A stretch of 64,000 nt of DNA from Corbicula japonica. Its lineage: Eukaryota > Mollusca > Bivalvia > Venerida > Cyrenidae. The stretch spans positions 372,001-436,000 of the forward strand of contig JAZAYU010000054.1 in assembly GCA_038501625.1 (NCBI GenBank), in the 5' to 3' direction. Below, piece after piece: positions 45,925 to 59,100 of this stretch; the first letter of the stretch is position 1; each line of letters opens with the position of its first letter. Made by a program: the position numbers and the translations under genes. A model generated the notes under the pieces. That model was not told the DNA's origin, ran no database searches, and saw only the letters and a list, made by a program, of their open reading frames with translations.

Positions 45925-46771
45925 GGGGTTTTACTAACAACAATATCTAATGTCCTTTGGTCTAACAAATGTCTACAATGTGAGTTATCTGTAAAAGTGT
46001 GTTTGACCTTCAATTTCCTGGTCACGAAAATGGATGATCAAACATTGAAAAATGAAATAGGTTACTTTATAAGCAAATTTCATGTTCACCCAGTTGTACT
46101 GGGCTCTTTTGCAGTATTTTATAAATTATGGTGAGCACTTTCAACTTCTTGCAACCGTTCCGCAAATATACTCACCGATAATAGAAAATTACCATTTTAG
46201 AAATGTCTACGAGTTGTAACTGATTGATAAAATATTAATGGCTTCATATGAATTTAACTTTTAATCGTGTCGGAATTCGAAACAATATTCAAGATCAGAT
46301 CAGAAACAGTCACTTCCGGTGTTGTTATAATTAATCCATATTCCGATTTTCTGCAAATTTCCCGACTGCTGTCTGCGAAAACATTATCAGACGTTTATCA
46401 ACTAGCAGTAGAATGTGTCTTAAAAATCATTAAAAGAAACTTTCAATTTCTAAGTGAATTGAACTTCCCATGACGCGAAGAAAAACTAAAACATCCTTTA
46501 AGACGTTTTCTCATTGGGTGTTATGCATTTTTCTGCTTTTTTATTGTTTCTATCATATATTGAGTTTTTAAATATTAGCAGCAGAAAAAGCTTTAATTTT
46601 AAGACACTAAGTTACCCAAATATGCAAGAAAGTAATAGTGCTATTTTGCCATACCAAATGGTTTAAATTTCGTCACTGTAAAAGCTTTGTCACTTTAAAC
46701 ACAGAAATACAGAACAATTATATTTTGACTGATGATAAAACAGTTCTCAGTTCTTGTGTCTTTCATAAATA

Positions 46772-46999
46772 GGACACGCCACTTGGAAAAGGTACATTTG
46801 AACATAATTTTGACATTTTAGTTGTTACTATTGTTGGAAGGAATTTACAATTATATTTGTTCATATCATAAATGTAATTTGTTTCAGATTTTAACAATAA
46901 ATTGGTGTTTTAACCTCGAAATGCATAGTTATTAATGTAGTCTGCTCACCTTTATGACGTCATTTCAAGGACTGACTTCAACTGTCCCTTTTCCTATAG
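46772..46999. mobile_element. Second, diverged copy of the GGGGCGCGTCA element
   Basis: The interior GACATTTTAGTTGTTACTAT and the order of blocks match 42900-43149, but the end repeats are worn (GACACGCCACTTGGAAAAGG at the left). It contains a TGACGTCA octamer. Confidence 0.65.
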
Positions 47000-47026
47000 C
47001 GCATCAAACATCATTTAAAAGTATTA

Positions 47027-47815
47027 CAAGAAATATCTTTAAAAAAGATAAACGGCGTTGATGGAAAAGATTTTTATATATAAGAAAGAAAGAAATAAAG
47101 ACCGTGCAAAAATTTCGTCTGGTGATAATACGTCGATTAAAGAATAATGTCTAACATTAACTGTACATTCAGTTTCAATAAAATACCTCTTGTAGAGTTA
47201 GCACTAATGATGAATAAATGTCATTAAAATACAATAAATGAAAATAATAACAACTTGTTACAAGAGCGAAATCTACCAACTTTTACGTAAATTAACTTTA
47301 AAAGAAAGTGTCCCTCCCGAGTATTGAACCCGGGGCCTCCGCTAGAGAGGCGAGTGTGATAACCATTACACCAAGGCGTTTTGCATTTCTGGACTTGAAA
47401 TTAACAATTAGTATCAAAGGAACTAGAAAGGAACCAGTAAGAACCAGAAATATCTGCACTTCTCTGTCGTTTTACACTGTGTATTGTACTCGAGTGTTTA
47501 CCTGACACCTATGAATATTCCATATAAAATCGCATTTAAGCCATCAAATGACTTAACTGGTTATTTATACCGTAAATATCTTTTCTCCAATACAATTAAC
47601 GCTTTTTAAAACGAAAATGCCCGAACATATCAGCGCCAGCTAAATACTAACACACAATATAAAAATCGTTACGGTAATCATTAACAAGACCCACTAATAA
47701 CCAATCAAAATAATCTATTTGATTTTCCCGCTGCATAATAAATTTTATTTACAATATTTCATTGGTCGAAAAACTAGGTCAAAAGTGAGCTTAGACAGCT
47801 AACGCCGAAAAAAGC
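47027..47815 (-). repeat. Family B, complete young copy
   Basis: ACAAGAAATATCTTTAAAAA to CTAACGCCGAAAAAA, nearly identical to 20813-21598 although 26 kb away and outside the segmental duplication. This places a recent transposition or conversion event between them. Confidence 0.85.
47320..47386 (-). pseudogene. tRNA-like core of young family B copy
   Basis: A box GGTGTAATGGTTATCACA (minus strand), loop CTCTCTA (anticodon CTC) and T arm with TTCAATA. Acceptor strands do not pair. Confidence 0.65.
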
Positions 47816-47994
47816 TTAAAGCGGAATTTCAAAAGCCACCAAAAATAATAAAGACACAATGTTTGCAGCTCATTCTGTATGGCCATGATATTCATGAAAT
47901 TCTCGTGCAAAGTTTTACGTGTTTATTTTACAAGCTAAATAGGGTCGATTAATTAAAAAGAATCTATAAATTGAAAACCTGTGGTCTAAATCAG

Positions 47995-48083
47995 ATAGAC
48001 CACTCGTAACCGTTGTCTACGAGATTTCTGGGCTCGCTTCGCTCGCCTCTAAATCTCGTAGACAACGATTACTCATGGTCTAT
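47995..48083. repeat. Hairpin-forming inverted repeat
   Basis: Arms 47995-48027 and 48051-48083 (33 bp, inner 17 bp perfect: GTTGTCTACGAGATTT) around a GC-rich loop. A minimal version, GTAGACAAC...GTTGTCTAC, lies at 44966-44991. Confidence 0.75.
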
Positions 48084-50248
48084 CCTTTACCGATACGTCA
48101 TTTCTACAACGTGATAGGACATCAATGCAAAAGATTATAACACTGAGATTGGGGACTAGCCTAAATCTCAAGTTTCTCTTTGATTTAAATCGAGTCAAGT
48201 CTCAGTTACCAAACAGCCTGGATGTAAACAATGATTGATGAGTACTAGAATGAGCACTGGTAAGTGTTTTCTGCATATTTTATTTCTGAAAACTTGTGGA
48301 TTAATATAACATTTGCCATAATAGAGTGAAAATGGCTCATGTATTATATAAAGATTCCATACAAATGCACATTGAGTAATATAAGTATCATGTTGATAGG
48401 AAGTTTGGTGCCAAACAAATAGTAGTGGTCTACAAGACATATAGTTTTATAGTTTCCTATGCGTTCAAGGATTCTGCATGTAAATGTGTTGGAATGCATT
48501 TTGCACGAAAAGTTTTTGTCGAAAGGATTTAATTACTTTTTGCGATAAATATTTTGTTGCGACAAGATGCCTTTGAAAATTTTTCCAACAAGTCACAGTG
48601 AATATCTGAGGCATATTCTTCGTAAATTTTGCAGCACTTTGGCCCCCAAACATCTTTCATAATAGTTTAAAACAAAAAGACAGCTTCCAGCTTTCTTTTG
48701 TTTAGTTTTGGTGGTCCCTGAGCTCTTTTAAAATGATGCAACTTGAAAGAATGCAGGGTGTAGTGTTTTAATAAATTAAATGCATTTGTCACCCCACAAG
48801 TGTTTAGATTTTTGTCTGTTTCTTGAAATACGGAGAACTAAATCTAATTGTAGTTGTATTTCAGTTGTAATGTTTCAAAGCATAGAGATTAGTAAGGATA
48901 TGAACTACATTTAATTGATAAACAACAGGTCTTTCCATAATTCTGATCACCTCTCTTGAATATGCAAAATTGGTTAAATTCTTAAATTTGGTGCTTTTAT
49001 TCATTGGAAGTAGCCATGGTAATGTGGATTGTGATTGGAATAAGCTTCTCGAAGTGTGTTTAATCAATAAAATGCATATTTTGGGGGTATTTTAGCCTTA
49101 TTATTATTTTTATATATTTTATTTTCTTCAATTTAGTCAAAATATGGTATATTTTTTCATAAAAGTTGTTTCTATATTTCTCAGTAAGTCATGAATTATA
49201 TTTCAAGAAATAGGTTTATATCACAGAATGAAACACTCTTTACATGATTTATGTCAAATCATGAGCATAATCACTAAGAAATTCCAGAAAATAAGGCTAA
49301 AAGATGGCATGTTATGTCAAAAAAGTTCCAAAATTAAGTTCTCCTGTACCAGATCTAGCCTGTATCTGTCACGAAATGTGAAAAAAGGCTTATGTTGATA
49401 ATTCCTTTCAATGCATATTAAGTTTTCCATGAAATCTATGGTAAAATAACCGGTTTTATTTAATTATGTATCTTGTAAACCGTTTTATAGTTTAAAAATT
49501 GGGGAAAATGCTGTATTTTAAGGGGATGGGGTAATTGAAACCCATAAATAAGTGTTTAAATATTATAAAATTGGTGGAAAACTGCATTTTTCTTCAAAAG
49601 CAACAAAAACACATAATGTAGTGAATATATTTATTACTTTTTATGCAAATTACTTGTTGTGAGAGAACACTTCTGGTTAGGCATTTCTAAAACTGAAAAT
49701 CATGCAATTTTTTAAAGAATAAGTATGATAGGCATTACTTGTCTGGTCATAGTGCCCATGTACATAAACCAACATAAAAGTAAACATTGTAATTGTGTGC
49801 TGTTATGGCTGAGTATGAATTGAAACTAAAAGAAAATGAAATTCTGTAATTTGAAAATCCCCTTAACGTCAGAGGACAGTAAATAGAAAAGCCTGTCGCG
49901 GATTGGACAATTTTGTCTATTGACGATTTGGGCTTACTTTATTTTCAAAGATTCATTGGCCTAAACTATAGAGAATAAAAATAAAAATATATTTTTGTTT
50001 TCAAAAATGTAAAATGACTTTAATTTTATATTAAAGATTTGTAAACATTCTGGGGGTGATTACTTTCGGTTTAAAATGCTGAGAGAATGAGTTGGTGAAG
50101 AACCTGATTTCTGGCCATTTTTGATTTGCCCAAGAGTGCCACTTTGCAAATATGTTGTAGTTTTGGAAAGAGTCGTGTAAACTGAATCACAGGAGGACCA
50201 AATCTTATAATGTAAGTCTATGGGAAACTATTTAGTGGTCTCTGAACT
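48084..50248. other. No gene recognised
   Basis: AT-rich sequence. A worn GGGACTAGCC/TCTCAAGT stretch near 48150-48210 may relate to the hairpin family at 1982 and 54240. Confidence 0.45.
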
Positions 50249-50788
50249 GTAACGTTTGAACTATTGGTAAAGCCGACCGGGCAGCTGTAACGTTTGAACT
50301 ATTGGTAAAGCCGACCGGGCAGCTGTAACGTTTGAACTATTGGTAAAGCCGACCGGGCAGCTGTAACGTTTGAACTATCGGTAAAGCCGACCGGGCAGCT
50401 GTAACGTTTGAACTATCGGTAAAGCCGACCGGGCAGCTGTAACGTTTGAACTGTCGGTAAAGCCGACCGGGCAGCTATAACGTTTGAACTATCGGTAAAG
50501 CCGACCGGGCAGCTGTAACGTTTGAACTGTCGGTAAAGCCGACCGGGCAGCTGTAACGTTTGAACTGTCGGTAAAGCCGACCGGGCAGCTGTAACATTTA
50601 AAATGTTGGTAAAGCCGACCGATTAGCTGTAACGTTTGAACTATCGGTAAAGCCGATCGGGCAGCTGTAACGTTTGAACTATCGGTAAAGCCGACCGGAC
50701 AGCTGTAACGTTTGAACTGCCGGTAAAGCCGACCGGGCAGCTGTAACGTTTGACCTATCGGTAAAGCCGACCGGGCAGCTGTAACGTT
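50249..50788. repeat. 38-bp satellite, 14 units plus a partial
   Basis: Unit GTAACGTTTGAACTATCGGT + AAAGCCGACCGGGCAGCT. Units start every 38 bp from 50249 to 50743 without any indel; a partial unit (GTAACGTT) follows at 50781. Units differ by a few substitutions (position 16 A/G, position 17 T/C), with the tenth the most altered. About half G+C, well above its surroundings. 38 is not a multiple of 3, so it is not a coding repeat. Confidence 0.97.
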
Positions 50789-53700
50789 CGGACGTTTTAA
50801 ACTCGTCTTTAACCGATTATATTTTTCTCTTTAGTTAAATAAACTACAAAACTACAAAAGCTTTTTACTAAAAACAACTTTAATTTTTAAGTTTTCAAAA
50901 AATCGATGCTAGAAATTGATTTTTTTCACCTTTGGTTATGCATATGTCATTTATGTCGAGCCCTTCTGTGTTTTATAAGTGACGGTGTCTAATTATTGTA
51001 AGTAATGAAATATGAAATACGAGTACGAAATAGGGAACGGTATGCGGTACGTGACGGACATTATACCACCTTAACTTGCTAATTTTCTTGAATGCCCTGG
51101 GGATTTTAACAGTATTTCAATCAGCAATCTGTCAGAATCAATGATGCATGTTTTGTCAGAGCAATGAATGTCTTCATTAGCGGCGTGCATAGTTATTGAC
51201 AAGTGCATTTATTAAGGCATGTTTGTCATGTTTTACATAGAGATGGGCATGTTAACATAACAAACTCGTTCTCTTAACCTTTAACGGAAGGTCAGAACAT
51301 GTATGTCGTGCGTTGATAACTAATGTTATCAGTTGTCATATGAGGTCAATTACTGGACTGACGTAGAAGTTTCGTTAAATTACAAAATAAATAATTGGCA
51401 ATGCTTGTCGCGAATTTCCAAATTACGACGAAGTCCTGTGTCAGTCATGCCATAAAAAAGATTAAAAAATGCTTTATACTTAGAAATAAATAATACCCTA
51501 ATACGAATATATATGCATCATTCACTCCAAATATACAAATTTAACTACGTGCCTAACCATTTTGTTATTAATAGCCTGTTTTTTGGACTTTAAGGAAATC
51601 ACAATTTACATTTGTTGCTAATTTATTCACCGACTTTTAATATTTCGACGATGTATTCAAGAAAGTTTTTCTCCTTTCAAAATCGCCCTTATAACGTGAT
51701 TTTTTATGATTCTCTTTCAATAAATATTTCGTCCACAAGGTTAGACAACATGTAGGAATTCATTTCCCATAGACTCACAGTACAGCTTCATCTCCTATTC
51801 TAAATTAGCTTTTGGGTCAAGGCGTTTTGCTAATAATTACTTTTGCTAATAAAACCAACATAGAGACATCATAAAAACACAACAAAAATATAGCGTAACC
51901 AGTAAACTTTTTCGCGGCATGCACAGGAATACCACCACCCTGAGCTACGCGCCACTTTCAGTTTCACTTTTTAAAACATATTACCCATTTTTTAAAGATA
52001 AAAAAGTTTAATACACTTAAAATATAAATGCACGTGTTTTGTTTCAACTTCTTCTATACACTGTACATTTTTACATATCTATTTAACTTTTAAATTCTGC
52101 TTTTGCATTTTCAACCAATCACCGAGTTACTTTATCTAATGGTCCGCACAAACCCTAGACGAAATTTACTGGTTCCCGAATCACCTGAATTACTGTAGTG
52201 TTACCACAACCACGGGGGAGTAAAGATGCATTAAGCACGTTGAAGGGTTAACGATTTTCTTAGATCTTATTAATAGTACAACGAGATAGAATAGTGATAC
52301 ACGTAACCCTAGGTTTGTTATTTTAGAGACGTCTATGGTGATTAAAGAGCGTGCGATTTTAGACTTCATGAAAATCATTAAACATGATATATTGGATGAT
52401 GTATCAAATAACTAAAGGAATGAATATAAAATGCAAGGAAGATCTGAAAACTAATACCAGTCAAGCAATAAAGAAATAAAAAACGAGGTTTTGTTCTTTC
52501 TGTCAATTTAAAATCGAATTCAGGAATTTACTAGGAAATTGAAAAAAGATAGAATAAACCGCCCTATGAAAGATGTTTGCTTTAATAACGATCTCGATGG
52601 TTTTCTTTCGCGAAACATATTACAATTCTAGTTGCCACATTAAATACAAGGCAAAAACCATCATGAAATGTTTAAATTACGATAAATGTCACTTATTTAA
52701 CAACCCAAATATATGCCAAATTGTCAGCTGACAGATGTTTCTACTTATTTTCAGGCTTGACCTTGGAAATAGTAAAATTCTTTGATTCTGTTTTGCCGAG
52801 TTGTCGTCACTTACACTTACTGTCAAAAGCCCGGCTGAGCTTAGACAGCTTCGCCGAATAAAACAACAACATTAACGACAGAACTGATACTAACTTACAA
52901 TTCGCACAGTTGCCATAAATGACAAAACGTTTACTAACCGACTATGAGTTGCATTATATACCAATAAATGATTAAGCATAGTAAAGCCTGTATCAGCGAG
53001 AATAGAACAACGAGTTGGATTAGACCGACCTTCTCTCGCGCATGATATTGTTTGACTGCATACTATCAAATTAATTATTTATATTTATATTAATTATGAT
53101 TCTCCATTTTATACCTCACTCTATTGCTCTGCGCCAAATAACATTACAAACATATTAAGGTGTCTCGAAACCTTTGACGATAAAATATAAAGTTGTCCGA
53201 TCATTTTCAAATTTGGCAGGCTGATAGAGTTTGACGTCCCGCATTGCATAGTAACGTCTTTTTTCCTCTGACGTCACGTAAATCACTCCCTAGCGGCGTT
53301 CTTCTGGAATCTTCACGCCGGTCACTTATTTGCATATAACTTTATTACCGGTCATCTGAAAGTTATTCTGTAAATTTTGTTGTGTAGATAATTAAATTCT
53401 CTTTCCGTCCATATCTTATTCTTAGTGTTTGATTCATGATAAATGAACCGTTTTTGTTGCGAAAGGCCGTGTTAAACGTTAACTTGTTGCAGACGCGTTA
53501 GAAATATGAAACGCCATTATTTATGACGTCACAGGAAAATGTGTCTTCTTACAGCTGAAAATAATCCTTGAAAAGAGTCATAGGCAGTTATATAAAAGTA
53601 CAATGTAAGACAGACGACATTGATTATTATGCACTTCGAAATAAAAATATCATTACATGTATATATTAAAATATGTAAATGAATCTCATATAAGTTCTTA

Positions 53701-54239
53701 GCACATGAAGCAAAATAAGCAGTTCTTTTCAAATACGAGAATGTCAAAATAATTACCGAAGTCATATTTGCACTCACGTGCATTTTTTCTACAGCCAAGT
53801 GAATAGCAAGTTCGACAAAACAAACTTAAACCTCACACATGCAATCTGATAATGGTAACCGTTGAAATCTGCACAAATAACCCATATTAAATGCCTACTT
53901 TCATTTGCAAATCAAATGCATGCTTCCAACGTCTGTAATGTTATAAATGTATCACACATCGCAGAACTGTCGGTGTTGTCTTAATGTTGTCCGTTTTAAC
54001 ACTATGAAATGCAGAACAAGGCAATAGTCTGCGTCTCAATATTAGATATCCAATGTTTTAAATTTAATGTCAATAACAACGTCGCAAATGCGATAAATAA
54101 TAGAATTTAACACAATCAATTAAAGCAACTGGTATTGTATTTGCCTCAGAAATGTTACATACTGCAATGAAAGACGATCGCTACAGTTTACAAATCTCCA
54201 AAGAATTTACAGGTGTAGATTGTAATGAAACATTACAGG
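50789..54239. other. No gene recognised
   Basis: AT-rich. A 25-bp stretch at 52836 (GAGCTTAGACAGCTTCGCCG) may be a remnant of the family B end. Two TGACGTCA octamers occur near 53269 and 53524. Confidence 0.45.
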
Positions 54240-54357
54240 GCCCAAGATCATTAAACTAAGTTTTGAGATCAGTCTCAAATCTCAAGGATCTGATTTCAGC
54301 CAATCAGATGCTTGCGATTTGAGACTGATCTCCAGATTTAGTTTTATGATCTTGGGC
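54240..54357. repeat. Hairpin-forming inverted repeat, second family member
   Basis: 54-bp arms (54240-54293, 54304-54357) with about 85% pairing and a 10-bp loop; the inner CAGTCTCAAATCTCAAGG matches the 1982-2102 hairpin. Confidence 0.8.
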
Positions 54358-55332
54358 ACAGGTTGCTTTGCAACATACCCGAATTTTACGAATATGAAAT
54401 TAAGAAAGATAATAGTAGATGTTATGATACTTTTTGAAGTTTTATGAGGCCTTTTTGGAGAAAACTTTTGCACGAAATAAAAAACTTAGTAATACATATT
54501 CTGAAAACCTGTATCATAAATCAACCTGTTGATTATAGTTAAATACTATATAAAGTATATAATTTATGCTCTTAAGATCTATTACAGTATTTCAAGAACA
54601 TAAAGTATATATTAGATATATTATTTTACATATAATCTACAGGCTTGTTTATGATAAAAATGCTTTCTTCGGCTCGAAAATGAGTTTAATATTGATTTGT
54701 TGAAAATTTTAACATTTAAACGTTTTGAATGCTTTTCTTTCTACAAAATATTAGAAAGTGAAATAATGCTAGAAAAAAGGAAGAAATCGATTTGAACCCT
54801 TTTCTCCATCAATGCGCATGGTGACCAGTGAAGATCTAGAGCAGCCAGTCCTGTCATCTGGATCTACACTGTTCACTTTTGGTCAGAAAAAAACAACTTG
54901 TTGTTCTGTAAGAAAGAAATCTTCTTAAACCAGTGTTCTAAAAACGTCGATCATATAACTTTAATTGCTCAGCATGGAACTCGAAGTATATATCTAAACG
55001 CGACATACACAAAATAAATCATGTTCTTTTCTTGTTCGAAAATTACACATACCATTAAACTCCAAACATGCTTTTAGTAGCCATTGACACTCAATCGATG
55101 CTGGGACAATTTTGTTAGCAGCGGATCTATTATCCGTTATCGCAAATAGCTCTCTCTATTATTTAATTACATATTCTTAAGCAATTAGGCAACCATATTC
55201 GATTCTGTAATGATACGATTACTTGAAAGTATCAAAAGATAAAAATAATCTCTATGCACAAGAGAACATATGAACTTATGAAGTTTTGATTTGCACAAAT
55301 AAAATGCCTAGATAGACTAGAAGTGACAAATA

Positions 55333-55560
55333 CGGAACCCCTAAGCATACTTTTTTCTTTTGCCATGCTTTTTTAACGATATTATTTCGTTTAAACAAAT
55401 TAGTATTTTAGCATTTAATTTATTTAGTATTTCTTATAAATTTAAACAAATTAATATTATTACGTTTAAACGAAATAGTATTTCGTTTAAATGAAATAAT
55501 ATCCTTAAAAAAGTATGGAAAATGAAAAAAAGTATGCTTAATGCCACCTTAGGGGCTCCG
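55333..55560. mobile_element. CGGAACCCCTAAG TIR element with TA flanks
   Basis: CGGAACCCCTAAGCATACTT is mirrored at the right end (CTTAGGGGCTCCG with an 8-bp bulge). TA lies outside both ends. The interior is AT-rich with repeated GTTTAAACGAAAT-like palindromic sequence. 228 bp, non-coding. Confidence 0.75.
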
Positions 55561-55984
55561 TAGATATACCATAAGTGGAAACACAGTTTTCTACATTACT
55601 TCAGAATATGAGTTCGACGTTTTCACTCTGGTAATGTGTCTCAAATAATTAGAAAACCGTGATGAGCAAACATGTTAAGTATTACGATACCTGCATATGA
55701 TAGGATATTCAATAAAACCGGTCACCTTATATAACTTAAAGCTTAAAAATTTACTTCTGTCTAGGTTTTTCAATTACAAAAAAATAATACCCAGCTTTTG
55801 TTTAAAGATTATTTTGAACCACGTGATTTTCTCCATAGGGCAGTTGCATTCAATCCTCCTTGGAAAAATTACTCACGTGTTTTGACTTTTGTTTTTACCC
55901 TGGATTGAATGCCTGCAATGAAAACGCTATATCTTAATGATTTGAAGGCCTTTGAGCACGATACTAAAATTTGTGTAAATATTG

Positions 55985-56112
55985 AGTTGCGCACAAACCG
56001 GGGCGTGAACACTTACATGCATTTTCATTACTGCTAATGAACAGTCTCAATCAGACCGAGCCTGCAATAATTTGATAGTTGTTGTGTTCGGCGGCTTTTA
56101 AAGTTCCCTTTT
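55985..56112 (+). repeat. M1-related module, divergent
   Basis: GCATTTTCATTACTGCT, CAGACCGAGCCTGCAATAAT and a GTTGTGTTCGGCGGC end match M1 in order. Confidence 0.55.
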
Positions 56113-59100
56113 TATCTATTATAACAATAATTTTTAAAACATTTCAGGTTCGGTTATATTCGGTTCATACCAAAGCAGTCAAAACAGCTAGATATGAATG
56201 CATGTTTATTATGGAATTTTAAGAAAAGTTTCAGTCATATTGACTTATATTTACAAATAACATAATTGGAGTCTAAGTACTATAATTTAATAACAGTAAC
56301 TGATTATATGCATATTGCATCTTGCTTTAGCATCTCAATGTCTAAACGCAGCATGATATTCTTATATATTTTAATGACAAGCAAATGGAAAAGCATTTCA
56401 TATAAGTTTTTCTGTAGCTTTGTTCCTGAAATATATATATGTTATGTTTGAAACATCTTTAGAACAGTAGAACATTTAAATTCATCGGAATATTATTTTT
56501 TCATCTTTGACAATTTTAAAACAGCTATAGAGTCAGTTGTTTTCAATTTTTGTGAAAAGATTATAAAGCGACTCTTCAACGTTTAAGCGTTGAACTAAAT
56601 TTCTTACCTTTCTGAATAATTATTTCACTCAATTCCTAGTTTTAATCACTGCGTACGCAAATAATAGTTATCTGATCACATTCATTCACCGTCACTAATT
56701 GTTTGCAATACGTAAGTATCCAGCATGGTCATCCATATAACTAATCAACACTATTGACATACAATTATCCGCCGTTTTGGCGCCGGAAGAAACGTTATTT
56801 TCTTCCTCAGTAAGACAAACATCAATCCGTGAAGCAATAATCACTGAGAGCTTAAATCGTATGAACGATATCAGTATAGAGTTCCCAAAGAGAATTATTA
56901 CTCACACATATACGGACAATGCTATTAAGAAACGATATTACACAATTTTCGGGACATTGTCACCTTTTTTATAAGCACAAATTCTGATCGTTCGATGAGT
57001 AGAAACAAATACCATACACTTTTAATGATTTTTTCTACAGGCTGAAACAGTTTGTAATTTTCGAGTTGATTTTTATGTTAACCCTACATATAGTGGATCG
57101 CCGTCTCCAGACCCGTGATATCTATCTTTAATTGATCTTATTACAAACGGGAATCTATCTTTTTGTCTCCTCACGCCTTTTTTTCCTCAATCTGTCTGTC
57201 TATTTGTTTCTTACTACTAGTAATTCTTCAGAAACTGATTTTTGATGATCTTTTGCATGAAAATGGCATATTACTTAGTGTAATCTCATTTACCTATACT
57301 GGCTTAACGGCCATAAAACAGACTTTTAAAACGGATTTTGCACTATATTGTCTAATAAAACTATTTCATGTTATTTCTTTTATTTTGTTTAGTTGTTTTT
57401 GCATCGAGCACCATATATTTTAAACTCAAAACTAACGAAATACTAGTATGATTCTTGATAGATATTGCATGTGTGTAAAATGCAGAAGTACATATTGCAG
57501 TATTCGTACGGTAGAATCTGAATACCACTTTTAAAGTTTATGGTGTATACAGTCTCAAAGTAAATATCTGCTAAAACTGCCATGGCCTGTTTTGAGAAAA
57601 CTCGGCGACATTATGTCTTAAAAATCTTAAATAGGGAATATTTTCTTAAACACGCATATGTGCTAGGTTTATAACAACCAAGAGTAAGAGTGTTCTTGAA
57701 TTTCTAAATACTCTCTTGAATAGCATGTCTCTAACCGAAGCTGCACATGAATTGTTAAATAGTTTTTTAATTTTTCTTGAGCCAAAGGCATGTACTCGTA
57801 CATGTCGATTACGCAAAATAGAATGTTTTTTGTTTGTTAATAATACATTATTTCTATCATGCGGGCTATTGGTGTCGTCCAACAAACGTTTGTTCGTCAA
57901 TGTTTGTGTTAGAAAAAATAGTGCTTGTAACAAAACAAGACAGCATCACAGTACGTATTCCTTACAATGAGCACAAAATTTCAAATTATTTTTCCTAATA
58001 CAAAAAGCAAATGCGTGATGTGAAGAAAACAGATACGATATATAATTTCTGTAAGAACTCTGTAAACAACCTTTGCTTAACCAATTTCCTATTATACTAC
58101 ATATCGTAGTTTATAATTGTTGAGTTCCGTGTTCTTGAACTTTAGAGGACATTGATTCAGACAATCTGGTTTGATATGTTTCTTTCAATTACAAAACAAT
58201 ATCATGGCAAAACATCAAACTTATATCCTAAAGGACAGTGTTATCGGTCTGTTTTACTAAAGGCATATTAATTTGTAGGATATTTTGCAATATCTGATAC
58301 TTTCTAGCTAATTTGTTTCCACTTCAACTTCGTCCTCTACGATAGAGTCTTATTTATCAAACGGATCATAATTTCTGTTGGTAAAATGTGTGACGTATTA
58401 TTTTATAAGGCGTGGCTACAGTAGAGCCGTTCATAATTTATTGGACGTTGCACAATGTTCTCAAGTGTAACTTCGCCAAGCACACACCATTTGCCACGAG
58501 TTGCTGCGAAAATGCGTGCCGTCATTCACTGTGTGGTCAACGTTGCTTTTCAAACAGCCTTTGGAAAAAAGCCGTAATATCACGAATTCTTCTCATAATT
58601 TTTGTACTAATTAGAGTTTTTATGAGTAAATAAATGGATTGAATCGATATTTGATGTTTTTCATTTAGGTATGAAAAACAGTTGGATTGTTTAAAGGACG
58701 CGAGAAGCCCCTTGGGCTTGGGTTAATTCATAAACGTGTGAGACTAAAAATGAATGGTGTTTGTAAGTTTGCTTGCAAGCGTACATGTATGAAATTTAAA
58801 CTGGACTGAGACTACTTTGCTGAGACAGAGCAACCGAGAAGGCTTCTAACAGTACTCAATAACATTATACCTCTTTAACTGTTTGGATAGGTGAAAATGA
58901 CAATAAATCTCCTAAATACTGTCAATGTCAATAAGGTTATATGTTTATCAGTCTGAATATGAACTCCACCCAAGTCTTCATACCTGTCGCGTTCCATTAC
59001 TTCAAAGCTCCCTTTTCATCTGTTTCATTCACTGCATTCTTATCTGTGTCATGTGGCAGCTATATTCAATTAATATTGTTATCAATTACGTCCTCAGAGG

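Larger units (their letters stand above)
45130..46060 (+). mobile_element. Second, interrupted copy of the TTAA-type element
   Basis: 45150-45365 aligns with the left arm and centre of 43811-44499, and 45930-46060 continues it (TGTTTGACCTTCAATTTCCT is shared with 44135-44160). The continuity is broken by the element at 45380-45924. The right arm is missing. Confidence 0.6.

Noticed and set aside
47308..47505. 65-codon frame with a serine/arginine-rich look
   Set aside because: It lies across the tRNA-like core of family B; not coding.
50249..50788. CRISPR-like array
   Set aside because: It is a simple head-to-tail 38-bp satellite with no spacers, in eukaryotic DNA.
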